This document shows positions 1-9,251 of a DNA stretch of 64,000 nucleotides, piece by piece (position 1 is the first letter of the stretch; each line of letters opens with the position of its first letter). Source of the DNA: CAWABB01 sp963701735 (lineage in GTDB: Bacteria > Bacteroidota > Ignavibacteria > UBA10030 > UBA6906); assembly GCA_963701735.1 (NCBI GenBank), contig CAVPBI010000019.1, positions 310,001-374,000 on the forward strand, written 5' to 3'. The notes under the pieces are model-generated. The model was not told the origin of the DNA, did not search any database, and worked only from the letters and a program-made list of their open reading frames with translations. Both the position numbers and the translations under genes were made by a program.

Positions 1-1048
1 CACGATCACTGAACAAGATGTGCGTCAGCAGTTTGAGGTGGGAAAGTCCTTCACCAACGTGGAGGACACTCTCACAGAATTCGTCAACATAGGATTGACT
101 GGTGCGACGTCCTGGGATTTCAGCGGACTGTACTCGCACACCTCCGTAACACTCACGAGTGTGACGCCATCATCCACTCCATACATCAGCTCGTTCCCCA
201 ATGCGACGTTCGCGCTGGAGACGGAGGTGGGTTTCGAGGGGGTCCCGGTCACCATCACTGCATACGCCTATCTCGTATTGGACACAAACGTAATGACTCA
301 GGGAATTATGGGCGGCACATCCACGATTTTTGGCGAGGTGGGTTACACCTTAACAAACACGCCATTCGATGTGACGTACGCACTGCCCTCAACATACGGA
401 ACGACATGGAACTCGGTGTATCTGGAATCAACTGTTATCACCCTCGGCGCCAACCCGATCTCGACAACCAACCAGAGTCATAACGCCAAGTGCGTGGTTG
501 ATGCATATGGTCCGATGACCTTGCCCGGAGGGTTGGTGGAGGAGGCACTTCGGATCCGCATAGCCGACAGTACGTCAGACGGTGATGCAGTGACGTACAT
601 CTTCCTGTCGAAAAACGGAGCGTTGGTCCGAGTCAAAGCAGCGGGCCCTCTCCTGCCGGACACCGGCACCATCCCTGTTGCCTCGGTGATGTGGAACGGT
701 CCCTTGCCGACGGGTGTCGAGGCTGCCACTGCCACTCCGACAGAGTATGTCCTCCGGCAAAACTTCCCGAACCCGTTCAATCCGGCAACGACGATCCGGT
801 TTGCCGTGCCGCAGCGTGCGCACGTGACGCTCGCTGTATTCAACATGCTCGGCCAGCAGGTTGCCACTCTCGTCCAGGGAGAGCAGGAGGCTGGATACCA
901 CGAGGTCCAGTTCGACGCCTCAGGGCTTGCGAGCGGGATGTATCTCTGCAGGTTACAGGTCCGCCCTCTGGATTCCGCCATCGGGCGAGACTCCAGGAGC
1001 GGAGCAGGGGAATCCGTTCTGACAATCAAGCTCCAATTAGTGAAATAG
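1..1048 (+). CDS. T9SS-sorted secreted protein, 3' part of gene
   Basis: The reading frame is open to the window edge, so the gene starts upstream; the first in-frame start inside is GTG at 20, but nothing marks it as the true start. The visible protein has about 250 residues of Ser/Thr/Gly-rich, beta-strand-like sequence of no recognised family. A typical T9SS type A C-terminal domain of about 85 residues follows: it begins with NFPNPFNPATTIRF, continues through a VFNMLGQQV block and ends in a SGMYLCRLQ strand. In this family the domain directs export across the outer membrane and is removed or anchored at the surface. Function of the passenger is unknown. A strong hairpin terminator follows the stop codon. 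Confidence 0.8.
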   Translation, partial: TITEQDVRQQFEVGKSFTNVEDTLTEFVNIGLTGATSWDFSGLYSHTSVTLTSVTPSSTPYISSFPNATFALETEVGFEGVPVTITAYAYLVLDTNVMTQGIMGGTSTIFGEVGYTLTNTPFDVTYALPSTYGTTWNSVYLESTVITLGANPISTTNQSHNAKCVVDAYGPMTLPGGLVEEALRIRIADSTSDGDAVTYIFLSKNGALVRVKAAGPLLPDTGTIPVASVMWNGPLPTGVEAATATPTEYVLRQNFPNPFNPATTIRFAVPQRAHVTLAVFNMLGQQVATLVQGEQEAGYHEVQFDASGLASGMYLCRLQVRPLDSAIGRDSRSGAGESVLTIKLQLVK

Positions 1049-1078
1049 CAGCACTCAGCGTGCGGTGGATTTTGTCAC

Positions 1079-1113
1079 AAGGCCCGGGCAGCGATGTCCG
1101 GGCCTTGCCTTTA
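1079..1113 (+). terminator. Rho-independent-like terminator after the first gene
   Basis: A perfect 9-bp stem, AAGGCCCGG pairing with CCGGGCCTT, closes a 10-base loop 30 bases after the stop codon. Only a short T-rich tail (GCCTTTAT) follows, so termination may be incomplete. The rest of the gap to 1306 holds no further feature I can name. Confidence 0.7.
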
Positions 1114-1306
1114 TAGAGGCGCACGTTCGTCTGAACCACCGACGCAGGTCAGGGCGTAAGGCCCGCGGTGACCAGAGCGGGTTCTACGCACAAACCAGCG
1201 AACGAACGCAGTTTTATAGCATATTTGACAAACTCCTCTGCTTTCCGTATACTTCCCGACCTAGTCTCTGTTCCCAGGATACCCTCAGCAAAGCGTGGAG
1301 GCCTCG

Positions 1307-2808
1307 ATGATCATCACTCCGTCGTCTCTACCGGACCATGTCCGCCGCTGGTCCTCGCGCTCGTCTGCCTGATAGCTCTTCTCCTCGTGGGCGTCAACTC
1401 ACGCACGAGCCCAGTCCTATCACTACGAACCCATTCCGGGTCGCACCGTGGGTATCTGGGTCGACAGCTGGGCCTCCGGCCAGCTTGGCCGTCTTCAAAC
1501 ATCACTATGGATTCAGCGCGGCACTCGTGACGCCGTACGCCTACGATTACGACTCGGCTCGTGCGGCTGGATTTCCGCCTTCGTCGCTCATGATGGATGT
1601 CGTTGCCAACCACTACCAGTCCGTCGTCCAGCAGTATGAGGCGGGCTGGTACTACATCGACGAACCGGTCGAGCACGACTGCTGGGGGCATGCCACCGGT
1701 GGGAATCTCTTCACGGCCACGGAGCTTGCCTCGCGACGCGACTTCATCAGACAGTACCGTCCCGGAGCTCAGTTTGTGATCTCGGGCTACAAGCGGTGCA
1801 GCCACCTCCGCGGCGCCGGCCCCGCGTGCGACATCATTATGTACGCGTCGTACCAGAACTGGCGCAAGCTGACCTTTTCACTGTGCAGCCCGAACATGGG
1901 ATGGGGTGACAAGACGGGAGGCGGGGTGGACGACGTCCGGCGGAGACCAGCGCCCGAGCTGGACCGACATGCGGAGTATCTTCGGCGCGAAGTTTTCGAT
2001 GACGTGGGTGCACGGCGGAGGAGACGAGTACGACATCCTCCTCGGGCACGCCAGAAACCTCGGCCTTACCGGAGTCTGGGTCTATCACGAGGGGCCGATC
2101 CCGGGGGACAAGATGGAGCAGTTCCTCGCTGCGGCCGTGAAACACGGTTGGCTCCAGCGCGTCGAAGGCCCGGGCAAGCGTGTGGCATACGCATCGCAAG
2201 AGCTGACACTGGTGGACCGCCGGAATGTGGTGGTGTCATGGAATACGACCTGGGAGATCGATCTCAAGCGGTTCCAGCTGGAACGGCGAAGTGAATACGG
2301 CGGGGAATATGCAGTCGTGGAGGGGAAAGCGTCCCTCGCGAATGGAACCACTATGACCCCGCATCACTATGAATTGACCGACAACTCGGTCCCGACCGGC
2401 GGATGGTGGTACCGCGTTGTTGGCATCAGCTCGGACGGGACTCGATTCCCGTCGGATCCTTCGTTCATTCGGGTTCCAATCACCGTTGTAATTGGTGCGC
2501 AGGATTCCCCGATACCTATCGTGGAGAACTTCCCGAATCCGTTCAATCCGACGACGGAGATCAGGTTCTCACATTCCCGGCCACGGGCGGTGGCGAGGCG
2601 AGAACGGAAGTCGACGTGAATGGATGGGTGACTCTGAAGGTGTATGATATCCTGGGTCGGGAAGTGGCGTCGCTTGTGGACGAGAAGAAGGAACCGGGGA
2701 CGTACAACGTCACATTCAACGCCGCCCGGCCTGGCCAGCGGGGTCTACGTGTACAGGCTGACTGCGGGAGGGACGACGGTGACCCGGAGGATGCTGCTCA
2801 CAAAGTAG
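1307..2808 (+). pseudogene. Broken secreted TIM-barrel-like protein with T9SS domain
   Basis: An ATG at 1307 with GGAGG six bases upstream opens the gene, but the protein can be read only by changing frame at least five times: a signal-peptide core (PLVLALVCLIALLLVG), then GRTVGIWVDSWASGQLGRL, then a block with WYYIDEPVEHD, then FSMTWVHGGGDEYDILL, then a T9SS signal with NFPNPFNPTTEIRF, and finally SGVYVYRLTAGG ending at a TAG at 2806. The order of motifs fits a secreted glycosidase-like or other TIM-barrel protein followed by a short Fn3-like region and the T9SS domain, but I cannot name the family. The shift density is higher than elsewhere, so real decay is more likely here than in other broken genes of the window. 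Confidence 0.6.
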
Positions 2809-2959
2809 GGAGGCTGCCACGGCGGTATACGGGAAGGCCCCGTCTGTCCGCTTGTGCCCGGGCGGTAGGGCAATTCCGGACCTGCCCCGGGGCGGGGTCA
2901 CACCAAAGGCCGTCTGCCCGGGCGGCCTGGTGGCCGCGTTGAGGGGAGGTCTCGGCGCC

Positions 2960-3982
2960 CTACCGGCCTGATTTCCGTGCGAGCCACGCCTCGGCGATCT
3001 GCACCGCGTTCGTGGCCGCTCCCTTGCGGAGGTTGTCCGACACGATCCAGAGACTGAGGCCGTTCTCCACCGTCGGGTCGCGCCTGATTCTGCCCACGTA
3101 GACCGCGTCGGTGTCGTGCGAGTCGATGGGCATCGGATACTCCCGCGCCCTGGGATTGTCGCGGACCACCACGCCGGGCGCTCCCGCAAGCAACGACTTC
3201 ACCTCATCCAGATCGAACGGCCGATCGAATTCCACAGTCACCGCCTCGCTGTGCCCTCCGACTACGGGCACCCGCACGCACGTCGCATTCACCCTGATGG
3301 TCGGGTCTCCCATGATCTTCCGGGTCTCGTCCATCATCTTGTGCTCTTCCTTCGTGTAGCCGTCGTCGGAGAACTCGTCGATATGCGGCAGGCAGTTGAA
3401 CGCGATCCTGTGCGGGAACTTCTTCTCCGCTGACCCGCTGCCGCTCAGTTCGTCCATCAGCTGCTGATAGCCGCGCTGCCCCGCTCCCGTAACCGACTGG
3501 TAGGTCGCGACGACCACCCGCGTGATACGGTACCGGTCGTGCAACGGCTTCAACGCGACGACCATCTGAATCGTGGAGCAGTTCGGGTTGGCGATGATGC
3601 CCCGGTGCCGGTCGATGTCGGCCGGATTCACCTCCGGGACGACCAGGGGGATATCCGGGTCCATCCTGAATGCGCTGCTGTTGTCGATAACCAGCGTGCC
3701 AGCCGCGGCGGCCACCGGAGCGAAACGCCTGCTCACGCTCGCCCCGGCCGAAAAGAGCGCGACCGGAGCGCCGGAGCGCTGGAGTACCTCGTCCGTCAAC
3801 TCGGCGACTTTCACGGATGTGCCTCTGAACGCGACCTCCGTCCCGGCGGAACGGGACGACGCGAGCGGGATCAGCCGCCTCACCGGAAACCGGCGCTCTT
3901 CGAGGACCTGTATCATCTTTCGCCCGACCATGCCGGTCGCTCCGGCGACAATCACATCAACTTCCTGCGCCATCCCTCTCAC
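2960..3982 (-). CDS. asd: Aspartate-semialdehyde dehydrogenase
   Basis: Reduces L-aspartyl-4-phosphate to aspartate semialdehyde with NADPH, the branch point toward homoserine/methionine, threonine, lysine and diaminopimelate. The N-terminal NADP motif GATGMVG, the active-site cysteine in NPNCSTIQ (Cys132 counted from the internal ATG) and the conserved GGHSEAVTVEF segment are present; about 340 residues is normal. Two starts are possible: GTG at 3982, only four bases after an AGGAG, or ATG at 3973, thirteen bases after it. The gene is last in the metY-metX-asd transcription unit, 39 bases after metX, which places it under the SAM riboswitch and links supply of homoserine precursor to methionine demand. 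Confidence 0.95.
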   Translation of the reverse strand: MRGMAQEVDVIVAGATGMVGRKMIQVLEERRFPVRRLIPLASSRSAGTEVAFRGTSVKVAELTDEVLQRSGAPVALFSAGASVSRRFAPVAAAAGTLVIDNSSAFRMDPDIPLVVPEVNPADIDRHRGIIANPNCSTIQMVVALKPLHDRYRITRVVVATYQSVTGAGQRGYQQLMDELSGSGSAEKKFPHRIAFNCLPHIDEFSDDGYTKEEHKMMDETRKIMGDPTIRVNATCVRVPVVGGHSEAVTVEFDRPFDLDEVKSLLAGAPGVVVRDNPRAREYPMPIDSHDTDAVYVGRIRRDPTVENGLSLWIVSDNLRKGAATNAVQIAEAWLARKSGR

Positions 3983-4021
3983 CTTGCTCCTTCCTGCTTC
4001 TGCCTGTACTTCTCTTGCCTG

Positions 4022-5302
4022 TCACAGGCCGTGGTCCCGAAGAAATCCCTTTACATGCGCCGCAACCTGATCGTACTCGATCAGGAATGCGTCATGCCCG
4101 TGCGGGGATGAAATCTCCCGGTATGTCGATTGCGGAATCATCCCCGCGATCGTCTTCTGTTCGTGCACAGGGTACAGCACGTCGGAGGTGATCCCGATGC
4201 ACAGTGCGGGCATCGACAGACCGCCCAGCACCCCCCGCGCATCTCCGCGGCCGGACGCGACGTCATGAAGATCCATGGCCCGGGTGATCGCGATGTATGT
4301 ATTTGCATCGAACCGGTTCACGAGCTTGTCGCCCTGATAGCGCAGATAACTCTCCACCTGGTAGAGGTTCCTGAAATCAAACCTTGCATCGCCAGGCCTG
4401 GTGGACACTTCCCATGCTGCCTTGCCGCTGGAGGTTGGTCCCGTCGCCGCGCGTGGGGAGAGCGAGCCTTCCGGCGTGCCAACAGGGGCTGGCTTTGCGC
4501 TGCTGCGTGAGGGTCGCGGCTGTGCCGCCCCAGCACCTCCTGCCTCTGGACCGCTCTCTGCAGATACCTGGCGTTCCCGCCCGAATCGAGCAAGGAACGA
4601 TAGGTCGCTCCTGTACGACATCATGGCCACCTGCCGCGCAAGCGAGAGGCCTGCCCGGGGCTGTGCGGACCGGTCATACCGTCCGCCCCGCCAGGCAGGG
4701 TCGTTCATGATGGCCTGGCGCGCGATGTCGTTCAGGCCGATGCACCACGGAGAGTGCTGCGCCGCGGTCGCGATCGGGATGATCGACCGGACATGCTCCG
4801 GATACATCACGCCCCATTCCAGCACCTGCATCCCGCCGAGGGATCCCCCGATCACCGTCCGGAGCGACTTCACTCCCAGGTGATCAAGGAGGGCCTTCTG
4901 CAGCCGGACCATGTCCCTGACCGTCATCTGCGGGAAGTCCGGTCCGTACGGATTCCCCGTGGTCGGATCGAGCGACGTTGGGCCCGTCGTTCCGTAGCAG
5001 CTTCCAAGGAAGTTCGAGCACAGGACGAAGTACCGTGACGTATCCAGGCCGCGGCCAGGACCGATCAGCGGCTCCCACCACCCGGCAGTTCGCGGATCGG
5101 CCGACGCGAACCCGCCCGCATGGGCGTTGCCGGTCAGCGCATGGCAGACCAGGACGGCGTTGTCGCCGCCGGCGTTCAGGCTGCCGTACGCCTCGTACGC
5201 TACGGTCACCGGCGCGAGCGTCCGCCCGCTGTCAAGCACGAACGGACGCTCCGGTGGGAACAACGTCACCGATTCCGTGGATGTGTAACTTCCCTCGTTC
5301 AT
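4022..5302 (-). CDS. metX: Homoserine O-acetyltransferase with an internal insert
   Basis: Alpha/beta-hydrolase-fold enzyme transferring acetyl (or succinyl) from CoA to homoserine, giving the substrate for metY. The nucleophile elbow GGSLGGMQ (Ser154), the acid in SDVLYPVHEQ and the catalytic histidine in SPHGHDAF are visible. I chose ATG at 5302 because AGGA lies about five bases upstream; the frame is open to a GTG at 5365 that overlaps the metY stop, but the extra residues are low-complexity. From 5302 the protein has 426 residues, against about 370-380 usual. The excess is a Pro/Ala/Ser/Gly-rich stretch at residues 247-306, between the SYRSDLSFLARFGR block and the RFDFRNLYQVESYLRYQG block. 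Confidence 0.92.
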   Translation of the reverse strand: MNEGSYTSTESVTLFPPERPFVLDSGRTLAPVTVAYEAYGSLNAGGDNAVLVCHALTGNAHAGGFASADPRTAGWWEPLIGPGRGLDTSRYFVLCSNFLGSCYGTTGPTSLDPTTGNPYGPDFPQMTVRDMVRLQKALLDHLGVKSLRTVIGGSLGGMQVLEWGVMYPEHVRSIIPIATAAQHSPWCIGLNDIARQAIMNDPAWRGGRYDRSAQPRAGLSLARQVAMMSYRSDLSFLARFGRERQVSAESGPEAGGAGAAQPRPSRSSAKPAPVGTPEGSLSPRAATGPTSSGKAAWEVSTRPGDARFDFRNLYQVESYLRYQGDKLVNRFDANTYIAITRAMDLHDVASGRGDARGVLGGLSMPALCIGITSDVLYPVHEQKTIAGMIPQSTYREISSPHGHDAFLIEYDQVAAHVKGFLRDHGL

Positions 5303-5364
5303 TTGTCCTGGCCCGATTGGACTGCTCTGACCTGGTGGCACTGCTCTGTGCTGACCCGACGGCA

Positions 5365-6687
5365 CTACTTCGATGACGCCTTCAGTGCCTGATCCAGATC
5401 GGCCTTGATATCGTCGATGTGTTCGATGCCCACCGACACGCGGATCATTTCCGGCACGACGCCGGACTGACGCTGTTCTTCTGCCGTCAGCTGCTGGTGC
5501 GTCGTGGAGGCCGGGTGAATCACGAGCGTCTTGGCATCTCCCACGTTCGCCAGGAGGCTGGCAAGCTTCACATTATTGATGAATGACCGCCCCGCGTCGA
5601 TGCCGCCCTTGATGCCGAACACGATGATCGACCCGAACATCCCGGGGCGGAGGTACTTCTTCGCATTCGCATGGTACGGGTGGTCGGGAAGTCCCGGATA
5701 GGAGACCCATGCCACCGAGGGGTGCTTCGCCAGCCATTGCGCGACCGCGAACGCATTCTGGTTGTGGCGCTCGACCCTGAGCGAGAGCGTTTCGAGGCCC
5801 TGGAGGAACAGAAACGAATTGAACGGGCTGACGCACGGGCCGAGATCCCGCAGTCCTTCCACGCGTGCGCGGATAATGAATGCGATGTTCCCGAACTGGC
5901 CCGGCGTCCCGAACACGTCCCAGAACTTGAGGCCGTGATATCCCGGGCTGGGCTCGGTGAACACCGGGAATTTCCCGTTCCCCCAGTTGAACGTGCCCGC
6001 GTCCACGATCACGCCGCCGATCGATGTGCCGTGCCCGCCGATCCACTTCGTGGCCGAATGCACGACGATGTCCGCGCCGTGCTCGATGGGGCGGCAGAGG
6101 TACCCTCCCGCGCCGAACGTGTTGTCGATGACCAGCGGGAGGCCGTGCTTGTGTGCGACGTCCGCGATGGCCTTGATGTCGGGCACGTTCAGCCGCGGGT
6201 TGCCGATGGTTTCGATATAGATGGCGCGCGTCTTCTCGTCGATCGCGCGCTCGAACCCGGCGGGATCATCGCCGGCCACGAACTTCACGTTGATCCCGAG
6301 CCGCGGGAAGGTGACCTTGAACTGGTTGTACGTCCCTCCGTAGAGGTTGCTCGTCGACACGATGTTCTCGCCGGCCGTCACAATGGTGGTCAATGCGATC
6401 AACTGGGCGGCCTGCCCCGAGGATGTCGCCAGGGCCGCCACGCCCCCTTCCAGGGCCGCCACGCGCGCCTCGAACACGGCGGTCGTGGGGTTCATGATCC
6501 GGGTGTAGATGTTCCCGAACTGCTCCAGCCCGAAGAGCGCCGCCGCATGTCCGGCGTCGTCGAAGAGATACGAGGTGGTCTGGTAGATGGGAACCGCCCG
6601 CGATTTCGTGGTCGGATCCACGGTCTGCCCTGCGTGCAACTGTAACGTTTCGAACCGGTGTGTCGGCACTCCTGTCGCCTCAGCCAT
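5365..6687 (-). CDS. metY: O-acetylhomoserine sulfhydrylase
   Basis: PLP enzyme making homocysteine from O-acetylhomoserine and sulfide. The PLP lysine lies in SATKWIGGHG (Lys214), with the upstream cofactor-binding TSSGQAAQ and IDNTFGAGG segments; 440 residues is the normal size. The start ATG is preceded by AGGAGG with a 7-base gap. It is the first gene of metY-metX-asd; a SAM-I riboswitch and intrinsic terminator fill its leader, so transcription should stop when S-adenosylmethionine is plentiful. Presence of metY with metX indicates direct sulfhydrylation rather than the cystathionine route. Confidence 0.96.
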   Translation of the reverse strand: MAEATGVPTHRFETLQLHAGQTVDPTTKSRAVPIYQTTSYLFDDAGHAAALFGLEQFGNIYTRIMNPTTAVFEARVAALEGGVAALATSSGQAAQLIALTTIVTAGENIVSTSNLYGGTYNQFKVTFPRLGINVKFVAGDDPAGFERAIDEKTRAIYIETIGNPRLNVPDIKAIADVAHKHGLPLVIDNTFGAGGYLCRPIEHGADIVVHSATKWIGGHGTSIGGVIVDAGTFNWGNGKFPVFTEPSPGYHGLKFWDVFGTPGQFGNIAFIIRARVEGLRDLGPCVSPFNSFLFLQGLETLSLRVERHNQNAFAVAQWLAKHPSVAWVSYPGLPDHPYHANAKKYLRPGMFGSIIVFGIKGGIDAGRSFINNVKLASLLANVGDAKTLVIHPASTTHQQLTAEEQRQSGVVPEMIRVSVGIEHIDDIKADLDQALKASSK

Positions 6688-6723
6688 GTGGCATCCTCCT
6701 GGTTTGTAATGCTGTTAGAAATG

Positions 6724-6761
6724 AAAAAGCCTCTTCGGGAAAGATGTCCCAAAGAGGCTCG
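6724..6761 (-). terminator. Riboswitch-controlled intrinsic terminator of metY
   Basis: Read on the minus strand, GCCTCTTTGGGA and TCCCGAAGAGGC form a long stem followed by five T residues, about 37 bases before the metY start. It lies just downstream of the SAM-I aptamer, the normal position of an expression-platform terminator. Confidence 0.88.
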
Positions 6762-6779
6762 ACGAGCCGGCCCTCCCTG

Positions 6780-6890
6780 GTTTCATCTTCACACGCTTGC
6801 ACCTTGCGTGACAGAAGTTAGCACCTGTCAGGATTGCTCCCCGGTTGCTGTGGCTTCGCAGGGTCTGTCCCTCAGCCACTCTGGATGAAA
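6780..6890 (-). ncRNA. SAM-I (S-box) riboswitch aptamer
   Basis: The minus strand carries the SAM-I hallmarks in order: AGAGTGGCTGAGGGACAG, GAAGCCACAGCAACC, then AGGTGCTAACTTCTG. The outer P1 helix is formed by TTTCATC at the 5' end and GATGAAA at the 3' end. Together with the terminator at 6724-6761 and metY-metX-asd downstream this is a transcription-attenuating methionine riboswitch: bound SAM stabilises P1 and leaves the terminator free to form. The assignment is from motif recognition by eye, not from a covariance-model search. Confidence 0.88.
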
Positions 6891-6905
6891 TCAAGTCTAC
6901 TTTCG

Positions 6906-6933
6906 AATATAGTAGTTCGGGGCCTACTTGCAA
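6906..6933 (-). promoter_or_regulatory. Likely promoter of the metY operon
   Basis: On the minus strand TTGCAA (6928-6933), a 16-bp spacer and TATATT (6906-6911) form a sigma-70-like promoter. Transcription would begin a few bases before the SAM-I aptamer, as expected. I see no gene between here and 7080. Confidence 0.55.
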
Positions 6934-7080
6934 GCGGCGGCGAAGAAAATCGAGGGGGATCTCAATGGTACGACGACGATCAGCAGTGGTGCGGGGTCAC
7001 GGGGCTGCAGGGGAGGAGGAATCAGAGGCAGAAACCGTGGAATCGGGGAATCGGGCCGGGCAATCAGAAACGATGATATA

Positions 7081-9141
7081 TCAGAAGGAGACGGCGACCG
7101 AGAGGTGGTATTCGAAGCGCTTGCTGTTCTTCACGGGGATCTGATCCAGCGGGGTGCCGTCGGAAATGGCCTGGTACACGTCCCGCGCCTCACGCAGGTC
7201 CTGGTACGAGGGGTTCAGCTTGTAGCCGACATCGAATCGGAACGTCCCGATCGGAAGGCGGTACAGGAGTCCCACGCCCGTCCCGAAGAAGAATTTCTCC
7301 TCGTCCGGAAACCCGAGATCCAGCTTGTACACAGGTTCGGAGTTCCACACCTTGCCGCCGTCGAAATACACGGCGATTCCGGCGGACGAGCCAAGGCCCG
7401 GGAACGGCAGGCGCGTCTCGAAGCTGAACGACATGCGGGAAAGTCCCCCGACCGGAATGTATCCTACGACTTCCACAGTCGTGTCGGGCTCGAGCGACGT
7501 GACCCGGACATCCGGGAACTTGGGACCGAGGAGGCGCGTGCCCCAACCGCGCACGTCCTCCGAGCCGCCGGCGGTGAAGATCACATCCCTCAACTGCAGG
7601 AACTTCACGGTCGCGTCCTCGTCTCCCGAAGGGAGCCCCTTGCCGAACGGGTGGACCATTCCGATCACACCGCGCGCCGCAAGCCCGATGTCGTCTGTGA
7701 TCGGGACAAAGGCGGAGAGGGGGAGGTTCATCGACATATACTCGACGCTGTTCCAGGCCGGGATGACGGTGATCTCGGCATTCGGGCGAACGATGATGCC
7801 GCTCCGGGGGACGGTGAAATCATCCAGGACGCCGTAGGACAACTGGAGGCCGACGCTGCTGCGGAGGACCCGGTCACCTTTCGCGATCGTGTTCAGGAGT
7901 GTCAGGATGTCGATCGCGCCGGAGGTGTAGTCGCCGAACCGCGCCTCTTCGATCCGTCTGTCGCTGTACGCATACAGAAGCGCAAGGGAGCGGACGGGGT
8001 CGACCTTGTAGATCAGCGTTCCTCCGATGCCGAGTGCGTAGGATTGGTCCCTGTAGTCGTCCCTGTATTCCACAAAGGGTGAGGCGATCGCTGAAAGGCG
8101 TCTGTGAAAGACGTACTGCTGCGTGAGTGAGACAGCCCCTCGATACAGGATCTCCGGACGCTCATCCAGCGCCCAGACGCCTGTTTGCGCGAGGCCGGAA
8201 ATGGAGAGCATCCTCGCGCCTCCGGTGAAGTTCCGGTGGAGCCATTCGGCCTGAAGTGTCAGGCCGCCGCGGGAGTCGTATCCACCCTCGCCGCCCACCT
8301 GGCGCAGCGGGCCTTCCGTGACCTCCACCCCGACAGGAATGGTTCCGTCCGCGGCCACTGAATCCCTCGCGCTCACCAGGGCATGGCGGAAGATCCCGAG
8401 GCCGAGGATTTCCCTCCGGCCTTCCGCCATTTCGGCGAGAGAGTAGGGCTCGCCCGGTGAGAACGGGAGCTCGCGGGTCACGATGTTGTCGCTGACGCTT
8501 GTTGCGCCCTTGACCGTGATCTCCCCGAACCTTGCTTTCGATCCCGTCTCGACCTGGAACGTGAGGTCCGCCAGATGGCGGGCGGAGTCGATCGCGACCG
8601 CCGGCCGGATGACGGGCCTGGGGTATCCGCTGTTCATCAGACGTATGCGTTGCTGATCCATCGCCGCCGGCAGCTCGTACAGGTTGAGACGTTCGCCTTC
8701 CTTTGGAAGGGCGGAGTCGGACGACTTCACCCATGATTCGAGGAATTGGTCGATCGACTCGATGCGAGGAGCGTCCGCCGGGCTTGCCACGGTCACCCGC
8801 CGGAGGATCAGCGGAGGTCCCTCTGCAATGATGAACTCCACATCGACCACGTCGTCAGCAGCGTTGCGGGCGACACTGTAGTCGATGGCAGGCTCGAGGA
8901 AGCCGGCCGTCTGGTAGAAGCGCCGGAGCCGCACGACGTCGCGCTGGAGCTCGACAGGATCAAAGGGGTGATCTCCCACGGGTTCAACAAACGGAAGGAA
9001 ATCAAATGTGTTGCGGAGTCCGACATTCTTTCCGCGCTGCGTCAGGGCGATGCGGGAGAGGAGATCGGTCTCACGAAAGCTCCGCGTCCCCGTGAACCGA
9101 AACGAGATCGACTGGACCTGCGTCGTTCCGGTGACGCGCAC
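7081..9141 (-). CDS. Omp85-family outer-membrane protein (TamA/BamA-like)
   Basis: The protein of about 686 residues has N-terminal POTRA-type repeats (for example FRETDLLSRIALTQRGK and RRVTVASPADAPRIESIDQFLE) and a C-terminal beta barrel with the conserved GGSEDVRGWGTRLLGPKFPD segment and a terminal strand ending in aromatic Phe, features of BamA/TamA. It follows the TamB-like gene directly and should be the outer-membrane partner of that protein in barrel or lipid assembly. The listed GTG start at 9141 is too late: the frame continues upstream with a signal-peptide-like APALLCLALFGAGADA, to about 9255, but without an ATG/GTG/TTG in the right place. The start may be a rare codon or be hidden by an indel. 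Confidence 0.85.
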   Translation of the reverse strand: MRVTGTTQVQSISFRFTGTRSFRETDLLSRIALTQRGKNVGLRNTFDFLPFVEPVGDHPFDPVELQRDVVRLRRFYQTAGFLEPAIDYSVARNAADDVVDVEFIIAEGPPLILRRVTVASPADAPRIESIDQFLESWVKSSDSALPKEGERLNLYELPAAMDQQRIRLMNSGYPRPVIRPAVAIDSARHLADLTFQVETGSKARFGEITVKGATSVSDNIVTRELPFSPGEPYSLAEMAEGRREILGLGIFRHALVSARDSVAADGTIPVGVEVTEGPLRQVGGEGGYDSRGGLTLQAEWLHRNFTGGARMLSISGLAQTGVWALDERPEILYRGAVSLTQQYVFHRRLSAIASPFVEYRDDYRDQSYALGIGGTLIYKVDPVRSLALLYAYSDRRIEEARFGDYTSGAIDILTLLNTIAKGDRVLRSSVGLQLSYGVLDDFTVPRSGIIVRPNAEITVIPAWNSVEYMSMNLPLSAFVPITDDIGLAARGVIGMVHPFGKGLPSGDEDATVKFLQLRDVIFTAGGSEDVRGWGTRLLGPKFPDVRVTSLEPDTTVEVVGYIPVGGLSRMSFSFETRLPFPGLGSSAGIAVYFDGGKVWNSEPVYKLDLGFPDEEKFFFGTGVGLLYRLPIGTFRFDVGYKLNPSYQDLREARDVYQAISDGTPLDQIPVKNSKRFEYHLSVAVSF

Positions 9142-9251
9142 GGGGGCGACCTGGGCGTCCGCGCCCGCTCCGGCGCCGAAAAGCGCGAGGCAGAGGAGTG
9201 CGGGCGCCCGGCGCAGGAGCCGATGGAGCGCGAGCGGTATGGATGCGCCGG

